From Trichoplax adhaerens (taxonomy: Eukaryota > Placozoa > Uniplacotomia > Trichoplacea > Trichoplacidae), in contig NW_002060948.1 in assembly GCF_000150275.1 (NCBI RefSeq), forward strand, positions 1,477,328 through 1,541,327: a stretch of DNA of 64,000 bases, in the 5' to 3' direction. This document shows positions 40,142-52,339 of the stretch, piece by piece. Positions within the stretch are counted from its first letter, which is position 1, and each line of letters starts with the position of its first letter. The translations under genes were made by a program, and so were the position numbers. The notes below the pieces were generated by a model. That model searched no databases. It was not told the DNA's origin and worked only from the letters and a program-made list of their open reading frames with translations.

Positions 40142-43100
40142 TTCCAAGCTTGTATCCAATTTGATATATTCAAAATTATGAAAAAGTGTTTTATAAAATG
40201 TTTAGTGATCCTTTAAATTAGTAGATCGAATGAAAATTTCAAGAAACTATTTTTATTGGATCTTTGACTGTCTTTATATACTACAGCAGAGCAATATTGG
40301 AAGGTAAACTATAAACGTAATTATTGACGTCTTGACATCGATTTTCGCCACGTATCCTTTGTTGATACAGTAAAGAATGAATACCATATGGTTCTATAGG
40401 CATAACAGTATTTGCAAATAGAAAATTGATTTATTTTGTACCACATTCAATCATAATAAATTACATATATCTAGGAACAGAACTGTATCTGTTACCCTTC
40501 ATAAAAGGACATTCTTTATTGCTGACATTGACACCCTATATAAACCTATATAAAGCAGTTATAACCAATGGGCATGCGAGATTTAATAATACAATACTGT
40601 TTGCTTGAGGTTAAAGTAATTTTGTAGAATATGATGACATCCAAAATCAATAAAGGCGTATGGTAAAATTTAAATATCGTACAATATTTACTAATTCTAC
40701 CGACTAAATAACAATCCAATGAATTCTTTCAAGTTACCAACTTCATATAAAAGTAGCTGATCGCGCATTTATGATATGATTTTATTGATGTTGCTATATG
40801 CTTCCTGGTACGGACACAGGAAAATGGATCAGTTTGCCAATAATAGCAATCTCAATGTATCAATCGTATGAAAATAGCATAGATAATCAATTTACTTCAA
40901 TTTATAAATCATAAATCATATCTGTGCGCTGAAATAGAATATAAAATCGGACTCCCTTACAGCTAAGTCTTAATGCATAATTGTAAATTGAACTGCGTAT
41001 TAACCAGTAAAGTTAAGGTAGCGTTTTTAATGACGTATTATAGAACAAATTAAAAATAGCCAATTTATGATGCCCTCTAGAACATTAGAATTTTAGTTTA
41101 CATTTTTAAGTTAACTGGATTAATTCGATGACGTAATATACGTATATTTATACCAATCATGCATGCATACATACATCTAAAATGGTTATAACTTGAGTGC
41201 AAAAGCAAATACGAAAATTATTTGTCCTATGTCTGAGTCATTATTTCATTGTTTTTAAATAATAGCGCAGACTAAATCCTAGAAATGACTACAAATTAAT
41301 AGGTAGAAAGAAAGCTTTCCAGTCATTCCTCAACCTGTATATAACCATCCTCAAGATGACGTACCTGTTGCACACTCATAATATCAGATCAACGCTTTAA
41401 ATAGTTTGATACCTTTTATTCTTAATCATGATATACTGTAAACTGCTGTCTCTAGAAATTATTACATACCAAATACAGAAGCAAAGGACAGAATTAGCTC
41501 TACTGTAGGTGATAAGGTCTACACTTGGAGTGAATTTGATCGTCATTAAGTAATCACCATACTGATCAGAGTCTCTGAACAATTGCATCCCATTCATGTA
41601 AAAGGAAGCGGAGTTTCCATGCTTCTGTGATATCAATCTTAGGATTATCCTTTGATACATTTGTTTTTTCGTTGCCGTATTTCATTGACATGAATTGCAT
41701 CATACTGAAAGTTCTATACTTGTAATTAATTGGATAGCAGAATTAAACATTATGCAATCCAAGCCATTCCCAAGTATCAATATCAATCATACACTCCAAC
41801 CCCGTAACCATAGCCCGTCCGTTGGACGAAGGTAACAATACAATTTGAAATATTTCGAAATTTTATACATATAGCTTGAATGATTGACAACAATATTAAT
41901 AACCTAACCTTTACCCGATTAATCTATGCAAGATCTTCATTGCGTAATTATGATGAATGAAATAATTGACTAATAACTCTATGAAGGAAGTCAGCTGAAA
42001 TGGATATTACCATATTCTCTTCCTAACGACGTATTGTGACGTAGGAAATATTAAAATATGTTTTCTTGTAACCTCCTTGTTACGCATGTTCACGTTATGG
42101 CAAATGACTGTTTTACTATGGTTTATTCACAGTTTGTATGTCATATATGAAAGTGATGGATTACAGTACTATCATTCTGATTAATAATCATCAATATAAT
42201 GAAGATCTCGTTGCTATATTCTTAAAAATTATTTTAATCCGAATATAAAAAGGATTTTAGCATTTCCCAGAAGCAATATGCTTATTGTACAGTACAAGAA
42301 CGTGATTTCGCTTAGAGAAATTATCTCGGGCATTTGCTTGTTGCGTGCACTTCACTACATATAAATGCTGCCCATAGGTTGTAGCTTCAAAGAAAAATAA
42401 GAGAATGCAGGGCATAATCCTACGGGCATTGCCCAATACCTTGGTACTAATTATGAGATGCATTGCTCAGTAAATGGAGCTTAAATTAGTTAGATAATTA
42501 ATTAATTAGCAAAGCACTCTGGCAATAGACACGATATCATATCAACGACTTATAGCAGTAAGACCGGTACTTTAAAACTTCTGCTGAATTAAATATACAA
42601 CGATTTTTAAAGAATGATCTGAAGTTGGTAAGTATGATAGATAAGTTTCCTAATAAGACCTTATATATTAATTATAGACTAAGGCATTCTTGGCTCATAG
42701 TTTTCTCAATTTAATTCTTACATAGTATTTATATAGAGTTTCAAGTCGCTTTCGTAAGTGAAAACTATGTACTGCACAAATTAAGCTAGTTATACGTATA
42801 GGCGGATCACTAGATGGTAATAATTAACTTGTTTAATCCAGTCTATATCAACATTAAATACTATCATTTTTATCAACCGTTTACTGGATATTTCTCACGT
42901 TTCAGTGTACTTATTCTTGTCAATATTTTTATTTTAGAGATTTAGTGAGTAAATTTTTAAATCTACGAGTACTTATTATGCTAGCGATTGGGAGATCTAT
43001 ATGTAAGAATTAAACATGTTGGTATTCAATTCTCTATCCTAACGACTACAACGATCAGTCTTGATTTTTTTTGGTTTGGGATGGTTCAAACTTATATTAT

Positions 43101-43470
43101 AGACAGGAATAATAGGAATGCAATTCGTATTGCTATAAGTGTTTAGTATTGAATGAGCTTATTTCAAGGATATGCTACCTGGAGGCCCTTGATTGAAGTT
43201 TATTTATATTACATTCATTTAAAGATGAGAAATTGGTTATTATTAACTTCGATGAATTTATTTATTCAGCAGTAATGTCAATAGTAAGATATTTCACGCA
43301 AACACGGACAATCAATATATCAAATGTTGGTTTTTTCTCAGTAATCAATTCATGTTCACGTGAATGGTTATAAATTGCTAAATGTTTCTAATACTGTATT
43401 ATTATTTCATCTACTACGGCTGAAGTAAAAAAATTGAGCAAAGTCCTTACAGATCAAAGCGACTTTCACA
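40142..43470. other. Divergent intergenic region between the coiled-coil gene and UPB1
   Basis: These 3.3 kb should contain both promoters. I found no conserved exon. A 41-codon minus-strand frame at about 41565-41690 (starting MSMKYGNEKTN) is polar and protein-like but unrecognised. Other frames look random. Confidence 0.5.
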
Positions 43471-46400
43471 ATGGGAGAAGAAATATTTAGCTTGGAAAGT
43501 TTACTAGAGAAAAATTTACAAGGTCGTGATTTGGATGAAGCTAAGCGCATACTTTATGGATCAGGATTCAGGTTAGAGTTGTCATAATATTCTTCTCATA
43601 CCATTTGCTCAAAATTTTCAAGGAATGAGCTTCCATTCAGTTTTCTTCTTTAACATCGGTGATTCAATAAGGTACCTTACACAATTTTATAGTTGAATCA
43701 TACTAAAGAGAGAAATTTGTAGGGTTTAATATCATTTTTAATGTAATCACGTTTAAATCTCTTTCCTTTCGTAACTGAAGTGGCTAAATCATGTAATATT
43801 AATTATTTAATCTTAGTGCTTTAACGCTACCCGAGACAGCGTCTCGAGAAGCAACAGATCTAGATTTCGAGCTGAAAGGATATAAAATCTCTGCTCAAGC
43901 TGAAGAAACACGACCGCCTAGAATAGTGCGAATTGGTCTGGTACAGAATAAAATTCACTTGCCTACGACAGCATCCATTGTTGAGCAGGTTAGCAAGATC
44001 TACATTGATTGACCGTATCACATAATAATAGCACGAATTGAAAACTGAAAATCGTTTTTCTTGTGTACTCCTTAAGTACGGAGTCCAAGGTACATACGCT
44101 ATCATGTATACTCAATTTTATTACCTTTCTTTTTGAATGGCTTGACATGCTAAGTTAGGATCTAATAGCCTGATTTAAATGATAAATATCTATTCTCATC
44201 TCGTTACTAATCACTGTAGCGCGAGGCATTACATCAAAGAATTAGTCAAATTACGAAAGTAGCAGCAGATTGTGGGGTCAATGTTATATGTTACCAAGAA
44301 GCATGGAGTAAGTAGCAAGCCACATTTAATATATCGATTATTCATGTCCCAACGGGATAAATACTGTATTTATTTCGTTTAATCACAGTCTTTACTTACG
44401 GTATCACTTTAAAATTGTAATTTTAATTAAGTCAAATAATTTTTCTTTCTATTTTCTGGTTAGATATGCCTTTTGCTTTTTGTACACGTGAAAAGCATCC
44501 TTGGTGTCAATTTGCAGAATCTGCTGAAGATGGACCATCGGCAAAATTGTGTTGTCAGGTAGAGTTGCGCTGATGCTAAGTTTTAAGCGTTGTAATTTGT
44601 TAAAAGATCTACGAAAGATCAATTCATGTTAACTTTTATACGTTTAATACTACTTCTAATCCAAAATTTTTGTCACAGTTGGCCGAACGATACAATATGG
44701 TCATCCTGTCGCCTATTTTAGAAAGAGATTCTTTGCATGGCGATACAATCTTTAATACAACAAGTAATAAAAATGATCAGAATATTAAGCAACTACCGCA
44801 GTATTTATAGACATTAACAAAACCGTATTGCTAATTCTTGATTTTTTATATACTGTGAGGATTGTTCGTAATCCATATATTACAATTATGATAGTGTACT
44901 ATATTAGCATTCTTAATGAGAGATTTAATTTAACTTTTTAGCCGTCATTTCAAATCACGGCAAGGTTATTGGAAAAACACGAAAAAATCATATACCTCGC
45001 GTTGGCGCCTTTAATGAGGTAATAACTTTACTTCATATTATTCATAGTAACAGTAATATTTTAAACTAATCATTTCCTGATTGGCGTTTAATTAACGCAT
45101 ATTTGTAATACGATCCTATCTTGCTATATAGTCAACTTATTACATGGAGGGTGATACTGGTCATCGGGTGTTCGAAACAGATTTTGGTAAATACCAAGAA
45201 AATTACAAGTCTCTTTTCTAAAACAGATGCAAAGGAATAGTTTCTTTACTGCCACTTGCGAATTAAGCTAACAAGAAGATACGTTTTCTTTGTAGCCAAA
45301 TTACATTTGCAATTCGAGAAATATTCATTCAAACGCGTATTTACCGTTAACGTAAATGTTATCAGAAGCACATTTTTTTTGCAATAGATCCAAGAACACT
45401 GTACTAGTGTACAGCTTATTTGATATTTTTTCAAATCATGCTAACTAGCACTAACTCTGACCATTTATAGGAAAGATTGCTATCAATATCTGCTATGGTC
45501 GTCATCATCCCCTTAATTGGCTAATGTATGGAGTAAATGGAGCAGAAATAGTCTTTAATCCATCTGCCACCGTAGGAGCTTTAAGGTATCGCAATTGTTA
45601 ATTCTGATTTTATAAGTGTCGAATCCCCTAATCTCCACTGGACTTGACTGAAATTTTAGCTACGATTAAACCTTTCTCCGTTCGAATTTGTCAATTTCAC
45701 CATAGTTCTACTGAAAGATTCACTTATCGTTAATCGTATGCTTTTAATCGACTTCTATAACCAATAGCGAGCCTATGTGGTCAATTGAGGCGAGAAATGC
45801 TGCCATTGCGAATACGTACTTCACAGCGGGGATTAACCGCGTAGGAACGGTAAGATACATTGTTGAGGTTTTGAAGAGGAAATATAGCAGTAAAACCTAT
45901 AAAGCAATTCGATTATACTGCAGTTATTTATTGGGCAGTGCAGACTAAAAAGCTACGGTATTAACTCTCATTTAATTTCCTAGGAATCATATCCTAACGA
46001 ATTTACTGATGGTGATGGAAAGCCAGGTATGATTAAAATAGATGATCATATTACTAAGAAATAAAGACCTAAAAGATATCTTTTCCATGCAACTATAATT
46101 CTAGCTCATCACGATTTTGGACATTTTTACGGTAAAAACTTATTTCTATTCTATATTCATTGCCAATAATAGATAACCAAAGCACTACAATAACGTAGTT
46201 AATAGTATCCTATTAATATGATAACACTTATTTATTTATTACGTTCAACTGATCAATGTATTAAAGCTGGCTAGCTATTGATGGTATTTCTAACTTTGAT
46301 GATGTTCAGGTTCCAGTTATGTAGCTGCTCCAAATGGTGGTAGAACTCCGGTATATACAGGATTCTCTAGATAATATATCTTCTGTTTAAACGTTTATGC

Positions 46401-46766
46401 ATTAATCATTTCTTTCAATGTTAAATTTTGAAGCTTCATCTTGTTAACTCATGTTTCTATATCTTTTTCAAAGATTTTGCATTGTTAATTTTTTAAGCTA
46501 TATTTCGAATCATGACAGGGTTTAAGCCGCGTTAACGAAGGTTTGCTGGTTGTAGAGTTGGATTTGAATTTGATTCGCCAAATTAAAGATAAATGGGGAT
46601 TTCAGGTTAAGATAATATAAATTGGTGTCCTGCAAGGATTTTATCAGCACACACTCACAAATTTGTTTACGATTTTTTATAGATGACTGCTCGATTAGAT
46701 ATGTATGCTAAAGAATTAGCTAACGCCGTATCATCTGACTTTAAGCCTTCAATCATTAAAGGTTAA
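43471..46766 (+). CDS. UPB1: Beta-ureidopropionase
   Basis: UPB1 catalyses the last step of reductive pyrimidine catabolism, hydrolysing N-carbamoyl-beta-alanine (and the beta-aminoisobutyrate analogue) to the amino acid, CO2 and ammonia. It is a cytosolic nitrilase-superfamily enzyme. I read 14 exons: 43471-43571, 43817-43988, 44221-44307, then about 44467-44558, 44680-44768, 44942-45019, 45132-45189, 45471-45585, 45768-45850, 45985-46026, 46108-46130, 46311-46350, 46519-46606 and 46681-46766 (stop 46764-46766). The nitrilase catalytic triad is visible: Glu in CYQEAW, Lys in [10 protein letters not shown] and Cys in [12 protein letters not shown]. The N-terminus ([13 protein letters not shown]) and C-terminus ([16 protein letters not shown]) also match the animal enzyme end to end, so the gene is complete. 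Downstream, GUCD1 is convergent. Confidence 0.96.
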
Positions 46767-47142
46767 CATCCTTCAATAACTGAAAAACAAATATTATGAT
46801 TTATTATGGTATGAGAATTTTTTCTGAATAATAAATAAGGATAACCATTTCATAAATAGTTTGTAACTATGCTACCGTAATTCAGTATTAGTAGAAATAC
46901 AATCGTGGATCTTAGGTGTTAGAAGTTTTCTTATGTCTAGTGTTTATGTATTCCATTTGGTGTAGAAATAATTATATAGGGTAACATAAATTGGTTGTTG
47001 TTATAGCTGATAAAGTTTTACCCTTTTCATTACATAACATCTTCGATGTTATCATGATGCACTACAACTTCTAAATCATATTACAAAATTATCATTGTGG
47101 TCTTTAATAAAGTGACATATTAAGGTTTCTGTAATATTATAC
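46767..47142. other. Convergent 3' spacer between UPB1 and GUCD1
   Basis: Only 376 bp separate the two stop codons, so the 3' UTRs probably meet or overlap. AATAAA-type words occur near 46829-46836 (plus strand). No coding sequence is seen. Confidence 0.6.
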
Positions 47143-49279
47143 TTAATTGTCTTTATAAATGAAGAGAATATCGTCATCCGTACCATAGCTGTGTCTTGCT
47201 GCATCAAAATTTACAAGTAATGCTGCGCAAATATCTGCAACGCAATATACAATATAATAAGACAATTACAATTCCTTATACTGAGATTATGTAAAAGTAG
47301 AAATCAAGAATTTGAAAAATTGTATTACCGCAATCAGATCCAGGATCCTTGTAATATATAATTTTTTCCCTCCGATTAAATCCACAAACGACAACAAAAT
47401 GTCCTAAATTAACAGAAATACTACAATTAGTAACGTACAAATGAAAAATGAATCGCCAGCAAAATGAATAAGAGTTATCTTAATAGTGCTTTTTATAGAA
47501 TTTACATAAAATTATCTATCACATCATCAAAAAAATTGCGGCAGTGAAGCGTGGAAGTAGAACTGCTTTCTGTAATGTTGTACGCATCACGAACGATGCT
47601 AGAAACAATCATTGAAATGTATATACAGTATAACGTACCAAGAAATTTATTAGAAAAAATTCGCAAGGAGAGTATCTTGTCGCTGATTGTAGAAAACATC
47701 TACAGCAATGAATAAATAGTGAATTGTGGCGTAAATATCCGAGTTTATATTAGTTTCAATAGGTCCAAATTCTACAGAATTTAAGTTATGTAGATACACT
47801 ATTGAAGATCACCTTTTTCTTCATCTTCGCTTTGATGTCCGACCGATCCAAACACCGTACAATATAGGCATTAATTAAGACTATAGCTACATTATTTTTA
47901 GCGATATGGTCTATAATTTCGTCTATCGATACCGTCCTAAAAAATGTGTGCATCAGAATTGTTGTAACATCAGTATAGATACAAAAACTAAAAAGCATGA
48001 TCTATGTTTTGATTTAATTGACAAAGATGAGCTTGAAATAGAAGATAACGGGTGACATTAAAATATCAATGCTAAATGTTTTAATAAGGGGATAAGTTAT
48101 TTTTACATTATCATCTGGAGAGACTTCAATTAATGTACCTTTTTATGATCTGGATCCCATGACTAGGCGCAAGCTTAAATAGTTTATTAATGCGAATTTT
48201 ATCGGCTTCAAATTGATCGTTGTAATAATTCTAAAGAGATGAATGAAAAACGATAGCAACATATATATTGCTCTAATAAACGACCACATACAAGACTATT
48301 CGTATTTATAGATTTAAAAGAGCTATAGGATGGATTTGAAATTGTAATCAATATACGCGTATAGACAATTTACCATAGTATTGTAATTTGGATCTGCACC
48401 AAGAGTCGTAGTAAAGAATGTACTCCTTACGTCATATTTTTGAAACAGATACGATAGGTCTATGGTCCAAATCCTAAAAAATTAAAGGCAAAACGCGTGA
48501 AATTACAATCTCCCCTGCGATCGAATGCCTTGCACTGTACTCTATAAAACGCTGCGAAAAGATAACCGGCGAGAATAAATTTTTGATTCATTATACACGT
48601 ACTTGTATATGTATTGGTCACAATTACAGCTGCTAAGTACTGAGGGTTTCATTACCGAATTATCATCGGTGTAATTGTTGATAGGATATACTACCTAAAC
48701 ATCTATATGTATGCACAATCTATGTTTTACCCGTTTGTCGAATTTTTCGAATTGTAAATTTCATTGATGTATTCTTCATTAAATTGTCCATGGAAAAGAT
48801 AACTGTAAATTGTTTGATCGAAACAACGATAATTTCCATAAGCAAGATAAGTATTTATATAGATATGATGATCATCAAGTAACAAGGAGGATGAGCACTA
48901 TATAGATTAGTTATCTATTACTATGCGAAATGACATAAGCATGCATAAATTCTTGCATTGCTTTATTTTACCGTTAATACGCGTACATACCAGTACATCT
49001 ATTTCAAAACAGAGGAATTATTTATCATGACATTAAACGCTGCTATAGTTTACATGATGACTTTTATTATTGATTATCGTGGATTTACTTACTACTACTT
49101 CATAGCTGATAATATTAATAGAGCAAAGTCTGGATCAATCTTCGTTGTTTTATGACAGTAAGATTGTAACTACTCGTATGTTCTTACCTAAGAGCCATTT
49201 TTGAGCTAGCAATGCCACAATCCCAATCGTGCCGCTGTCGAATGTGATGCATTTGAATAATGTAATCGCTATCATCCAT
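47143..49279 (-). CDS. GUCD1: Guanylyl cyclase domain-containing protein 1 (GUCD1/LLN4)
   Basis: Seven exons were read: 49188-49279 (ATG at 49279), 48731-48802, 48374-48473, 48139-48230, 47813-47936, about 47336-47404 and 47143-47240 (stop 47143-47145). Diagnostic segments are HDWDCGIASSKMALR, WTIDLSYLFQKYDVRSTFF with TTLGAD, HIAKNNVAIVLINA, GHFVVVCGFNR and SYGTDDDILFIYKDN, all matching the vertebrate protein in order. The 'guanylyl cyclase' name is historical: the Cys in WDCG and the His in GHF suggest a papain-like or C39-type peptidase fold, and the true activity is not established. The exon 5/6 phase does not close with the obvious donor, so that junction is uncertain or a small exon is missing from my model. 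The gene is head-to-head with SNRPD3. Confidence 0.9.
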
Positions 49280-50149
49280 TCTAGCAGAGAAAATGGAACA
49301 TTTGAAGCACGAATTACACCATTTTAAATAACTGCGCTCAGCCAATGTTACAGCTACTATTATGAACGGGTAAGGAGTAAGTGTATCATGACTGTCTCTT
49401 AACACTTGAATGCTATATCCTGCATTGCCTCATCAATAAGATAGGAGCGTTGTTTGAATAGTACTGTATCTAGGATAGTCTGTTGACCTTGTTTCTGCAA
49501 TCCACAATTTAATTTGTACTGTACTGTAAGTGGTCCACAAGATACCTAGTAAAATAGCTAGTAAAATAGCATCCACAAAAATGCATGAGGATTTTAATTA
49601 TCTTATCATAAGAGATAAATCTGACATATGCGTATACACTACAGTATGCGACTTGCATGCACCATTTTACATGGTATAAAGAAGCTATTATTTCTTTCGT
49701 TGTGCGTAAAGTTGAAATTTACATCCTTCACTAGTTATTATATTAGTGCAAAGAATGAATATAGTCACTCCTTTGAATAAATCTAGTACACGATGTGGTC
49801 CATACCTTATCTTTAACTTGATTTATAAAAGAGGAGATATTTTTGATTCTCGAGCTTTTCAAGAAATTGATTGATTATCTAATTATAATTCTATCGACAT
49901 TCGCATCACTATGATACAAGTTAGGAGACAGGAACAAGATGGAACACCATACTCCTACTTTGATTGCCCAATCACGCCTTGCTCACTAAACGATGAATTG
50001 ATAGTACAGTATTGTAAAGTTGTTCATTAATTATATATATGGGTGTTATTAATTATATATACAGTATCTTTGTTATTAGCCCATGATGAAGTATAGAGTC
50101 TATAGACCGTGGATAACGTTATATTATAACGGTCAATATTGCATTCTAT

Positions 50150-50392
50150 ACAGTATCGTGATTGCGCAGTACTCCTATGTATCGTATTTCAAAGTAGAAT
50201 TACAGTATAGAATTTAGAATTTATTATACGCACTGTACTAGTGGATTATAGCCGTTCAAATTTTTTTAATATACAGTATCATGATTGCGCAGTACTCCTA
50301 TGTATCGTATTTCATAGTAGAATTACTGTATAGAATTTATACGCACTGTACTAGTGGATTATAGCCGTTCAAATTATTTTTAATATAATATT
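50150..50392. repeat. Near-identical tandem duplication of about 120 bp
   Basis: Both copies contain GATTGCGCAGTACTCCTATG, TGTATCGTATTTCA.AGTAG and CGCACTGTACTAGTGGATTA followed by TAGCCGTTCAAA. They differ at only a few positions plus an indel near 50216-50226, which marks a recent duplication. Confidence 0.9.
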
Positions 50393-50873
50393 GATTGAGA
50401 TATAGACTGTATTTTTATTGTTGATGATGACAGCATTATCGACGGGAATACTTTGGCTACAAAATTTGGTGGGATCGATCATTTGGGGGGTCATTCTACT
50501 ATACACTAACACTGAAATCGTATTCTACACTGTACCAAAGTAAGCAATCAGCTAGTTGAAAAGACAATCGCGAATTGACGATTCTCGATTTTCAATTAGA
50601 GTAGGGCAAGAAAGCAAGTTGAAGAACACTCGGTATACCGTACACCAGTGTCCTCCTCCGCCACCTTGCATAAAGTTCGTAGAATATTTAAGAGAAAGCG
50701 TCATAGGACAGTTTCAGCTATGTATCCTAAGAACTTTATGTACGGTATAGCCATGACAGCTATTACCATGAAAAATGATAAACTTTACTCTGTACGATTA
50801 CAACAAAAATGTGTGGAAAATCATTGGAAAATATCCTGATATTACACTTAGAAATCTCAAATGACTTTCCACA

Positions 50874-51262
50874 TACCGTGTACAGTACAGTACAGCACAG
50901 TAAGGTGGTGGGGCTAGTGTACAGTGTACAGTGTACAGTAGAGTACAGTACAGTGTACTGTACTGTACACCTGTCGATGATTTTGGTTGGTAGAGGTACA
51001 GACAGATATGCGGACAGCATTGGCGGCAAAAGGAAGAAATCTTCCACAGGCAACTGTAAAATTCATTGTTTTCTATCGCCACTTGACAGGGTTACTACCC
51101 GAGAACCTGTCATTTACACTACTGTATACAGTAGTGTAGTGTAGTACTGGATACCGGCCGGGTACGGATAGTCAACGATTTTGAAGTACTATTGTGCAGT
51201 ACAGTGTACAGTGTACAGTACAGTGGCTGTGTGACCGTATTGCACTGTAGTGCACAATGTAC
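50874..51262. repeat. GTAC-palindrome clusters upstream of SNRPD3
   Basis: Overlapping ACAGTGTACAGTGTACAGT and GTACAGTACAGTGTACTGTA stretches repeat in three bursts. Because GTAC, TGTACA and AGTACT are self-complementary, each burst can form hairpins. Whether they are binding sites or unstable repeats is unknown. Confidence 0.7.
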
Positions 51263-51383
51263 AGGATTCAGCAGCGACGATTTCGATTTTGGCGTCCCGT
51301 GCATTGATCCAGACGTTCAACTCACCAAAGGGAATCTTTAGCCATTGCATCCTCTAAATATCTCGTTTCATCGCTAGCTCAAA

Positions 51384-52339
51384 ATGTCCATCGGTATTCC
51401 AGTTAAGATCCTGCATGAAGCAGAAGGCCATGTAATAACCTTAGAAACAGTTAGCGGCGAAGTATATCGTGGTAAACTGTCAGAAGCGGAAGATAACATG
51501 AATTGTCAAATGTATTCAGTTAATGTAACTTATAGAGATGGTCGTACAGCGTATTTACAGCAAATTTTTGTTCGAGGTAGCAAAGTAAGGTTTATAGTTA
51601 TACCTGACATGTTAAAGAACGCACCAATGTTTAAGAAAACCAGTAATAAAGCAGAATTGGGTAAATCAGCAATCCTAAAGGCTCAAGGTAATACCAATGT
51701 TTGCTTGCTCAAAAATGTAAATCCCAATTTGAACTACAGTATATTGTACCATATAACGCAGTTAGTGGAGATGCGTTGCTAGAGTAGTACTATATCATCT
51801 TTACAATTGTGATATCGATACTAGAGGACTTTATGTCTGGATGATTTAATTGCGTTCTACGCTAAATTTATATGTCGGAGTGGAGTTGGATCAGGTCTTG
51901 TAAATATGCGTACTTGTAACCGTGTAGGATGCTACATGTGGGTAGTGAATACATATACGGTCATAGCTTTCGACAGCACTAGTGTAGACGTTAAGCAACA
52001 GTTTCTGAAGGTTTATTTTATTCGTAAACTATTTGCTAATTCCCTTTACCGATAGTCAAGATATTTGCTATGGTATAATTACCAATGAAATATCTTACAT
52101 GCAGAGAACCTTCGTTAAATTGGAGCCTAAGAAATCGTTACAAAGCCATTTTGTGCGATCTTAACTAAAGTTAAAACTTGCTATTCATGATTTGTGACGT
52201 TTTCAGGCTAAATATTCTCTTTTTATCTATAGCTGCTGCTCGAGGAAGAGGTGGTAGAGGTGACAGAGGTGGTAGAGGTGATAGAGGTGGCCGAGGATCA
52301 AGGGGTCGAGGAGGTGGAGTTTTCCATCGAAGGAATTAA
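51384..52339 (+). CDS. SNRPD3: Small nuclear ribonucleoprotein Sm D3
   Basis: This is a core Sm protein of spliceosomal snRNPs: it pairs with SmB in the heptameric ring that assembles on U1, U2, U4 and U5 snRNA. Two exons, 51384-51687 and 52233-52339, give 136 aa. Sm motif 1 ([19 protein letters not shown], then [10 protein letters not shown]) and Sm motif 2 ([20 protein letters not shown]) are intact. Exon 2 encodes an RG-rich tail ([16 protein letters not shown]) ending FHRRN. Such RG repeats are sites of symmetric arginine dimethylation needed for SMN-dependent assembly. The tail is longer than I recall for human SmD3 (126 aa total), apparently by expansion of a GDRGGR unit. Confidence 0.97.

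Larger units (their letters stand above)
49280..51383. promoter_or_regulatory. Bidirectional promoter region between GUCD1 and SNRPD3
   Basis: About 2.1 kb separates two divergent start codons. It holds a recent tandem duplication (50150-50392) and a dense set of TGTACAGTAC-type words (50874-50970, 51115-51140 and 51197-51262), the last ending about 120 bp before the SNRPD3 start codon. All the frames here (50556-51304) are low-complexity shadows of those words. The human orthologues are also divergent neighbours, so shared regulation is plausible. Confidence 0.5.

Noticed and set aside
50556-51304. Several overlapping ORFs of 60-111 codons upstream of SNRPD3
   Set aside because: They are produced by GTAC-repeat sequence (Tyr/Cys/Thr/Val repeats on both strands) and are not proteins.
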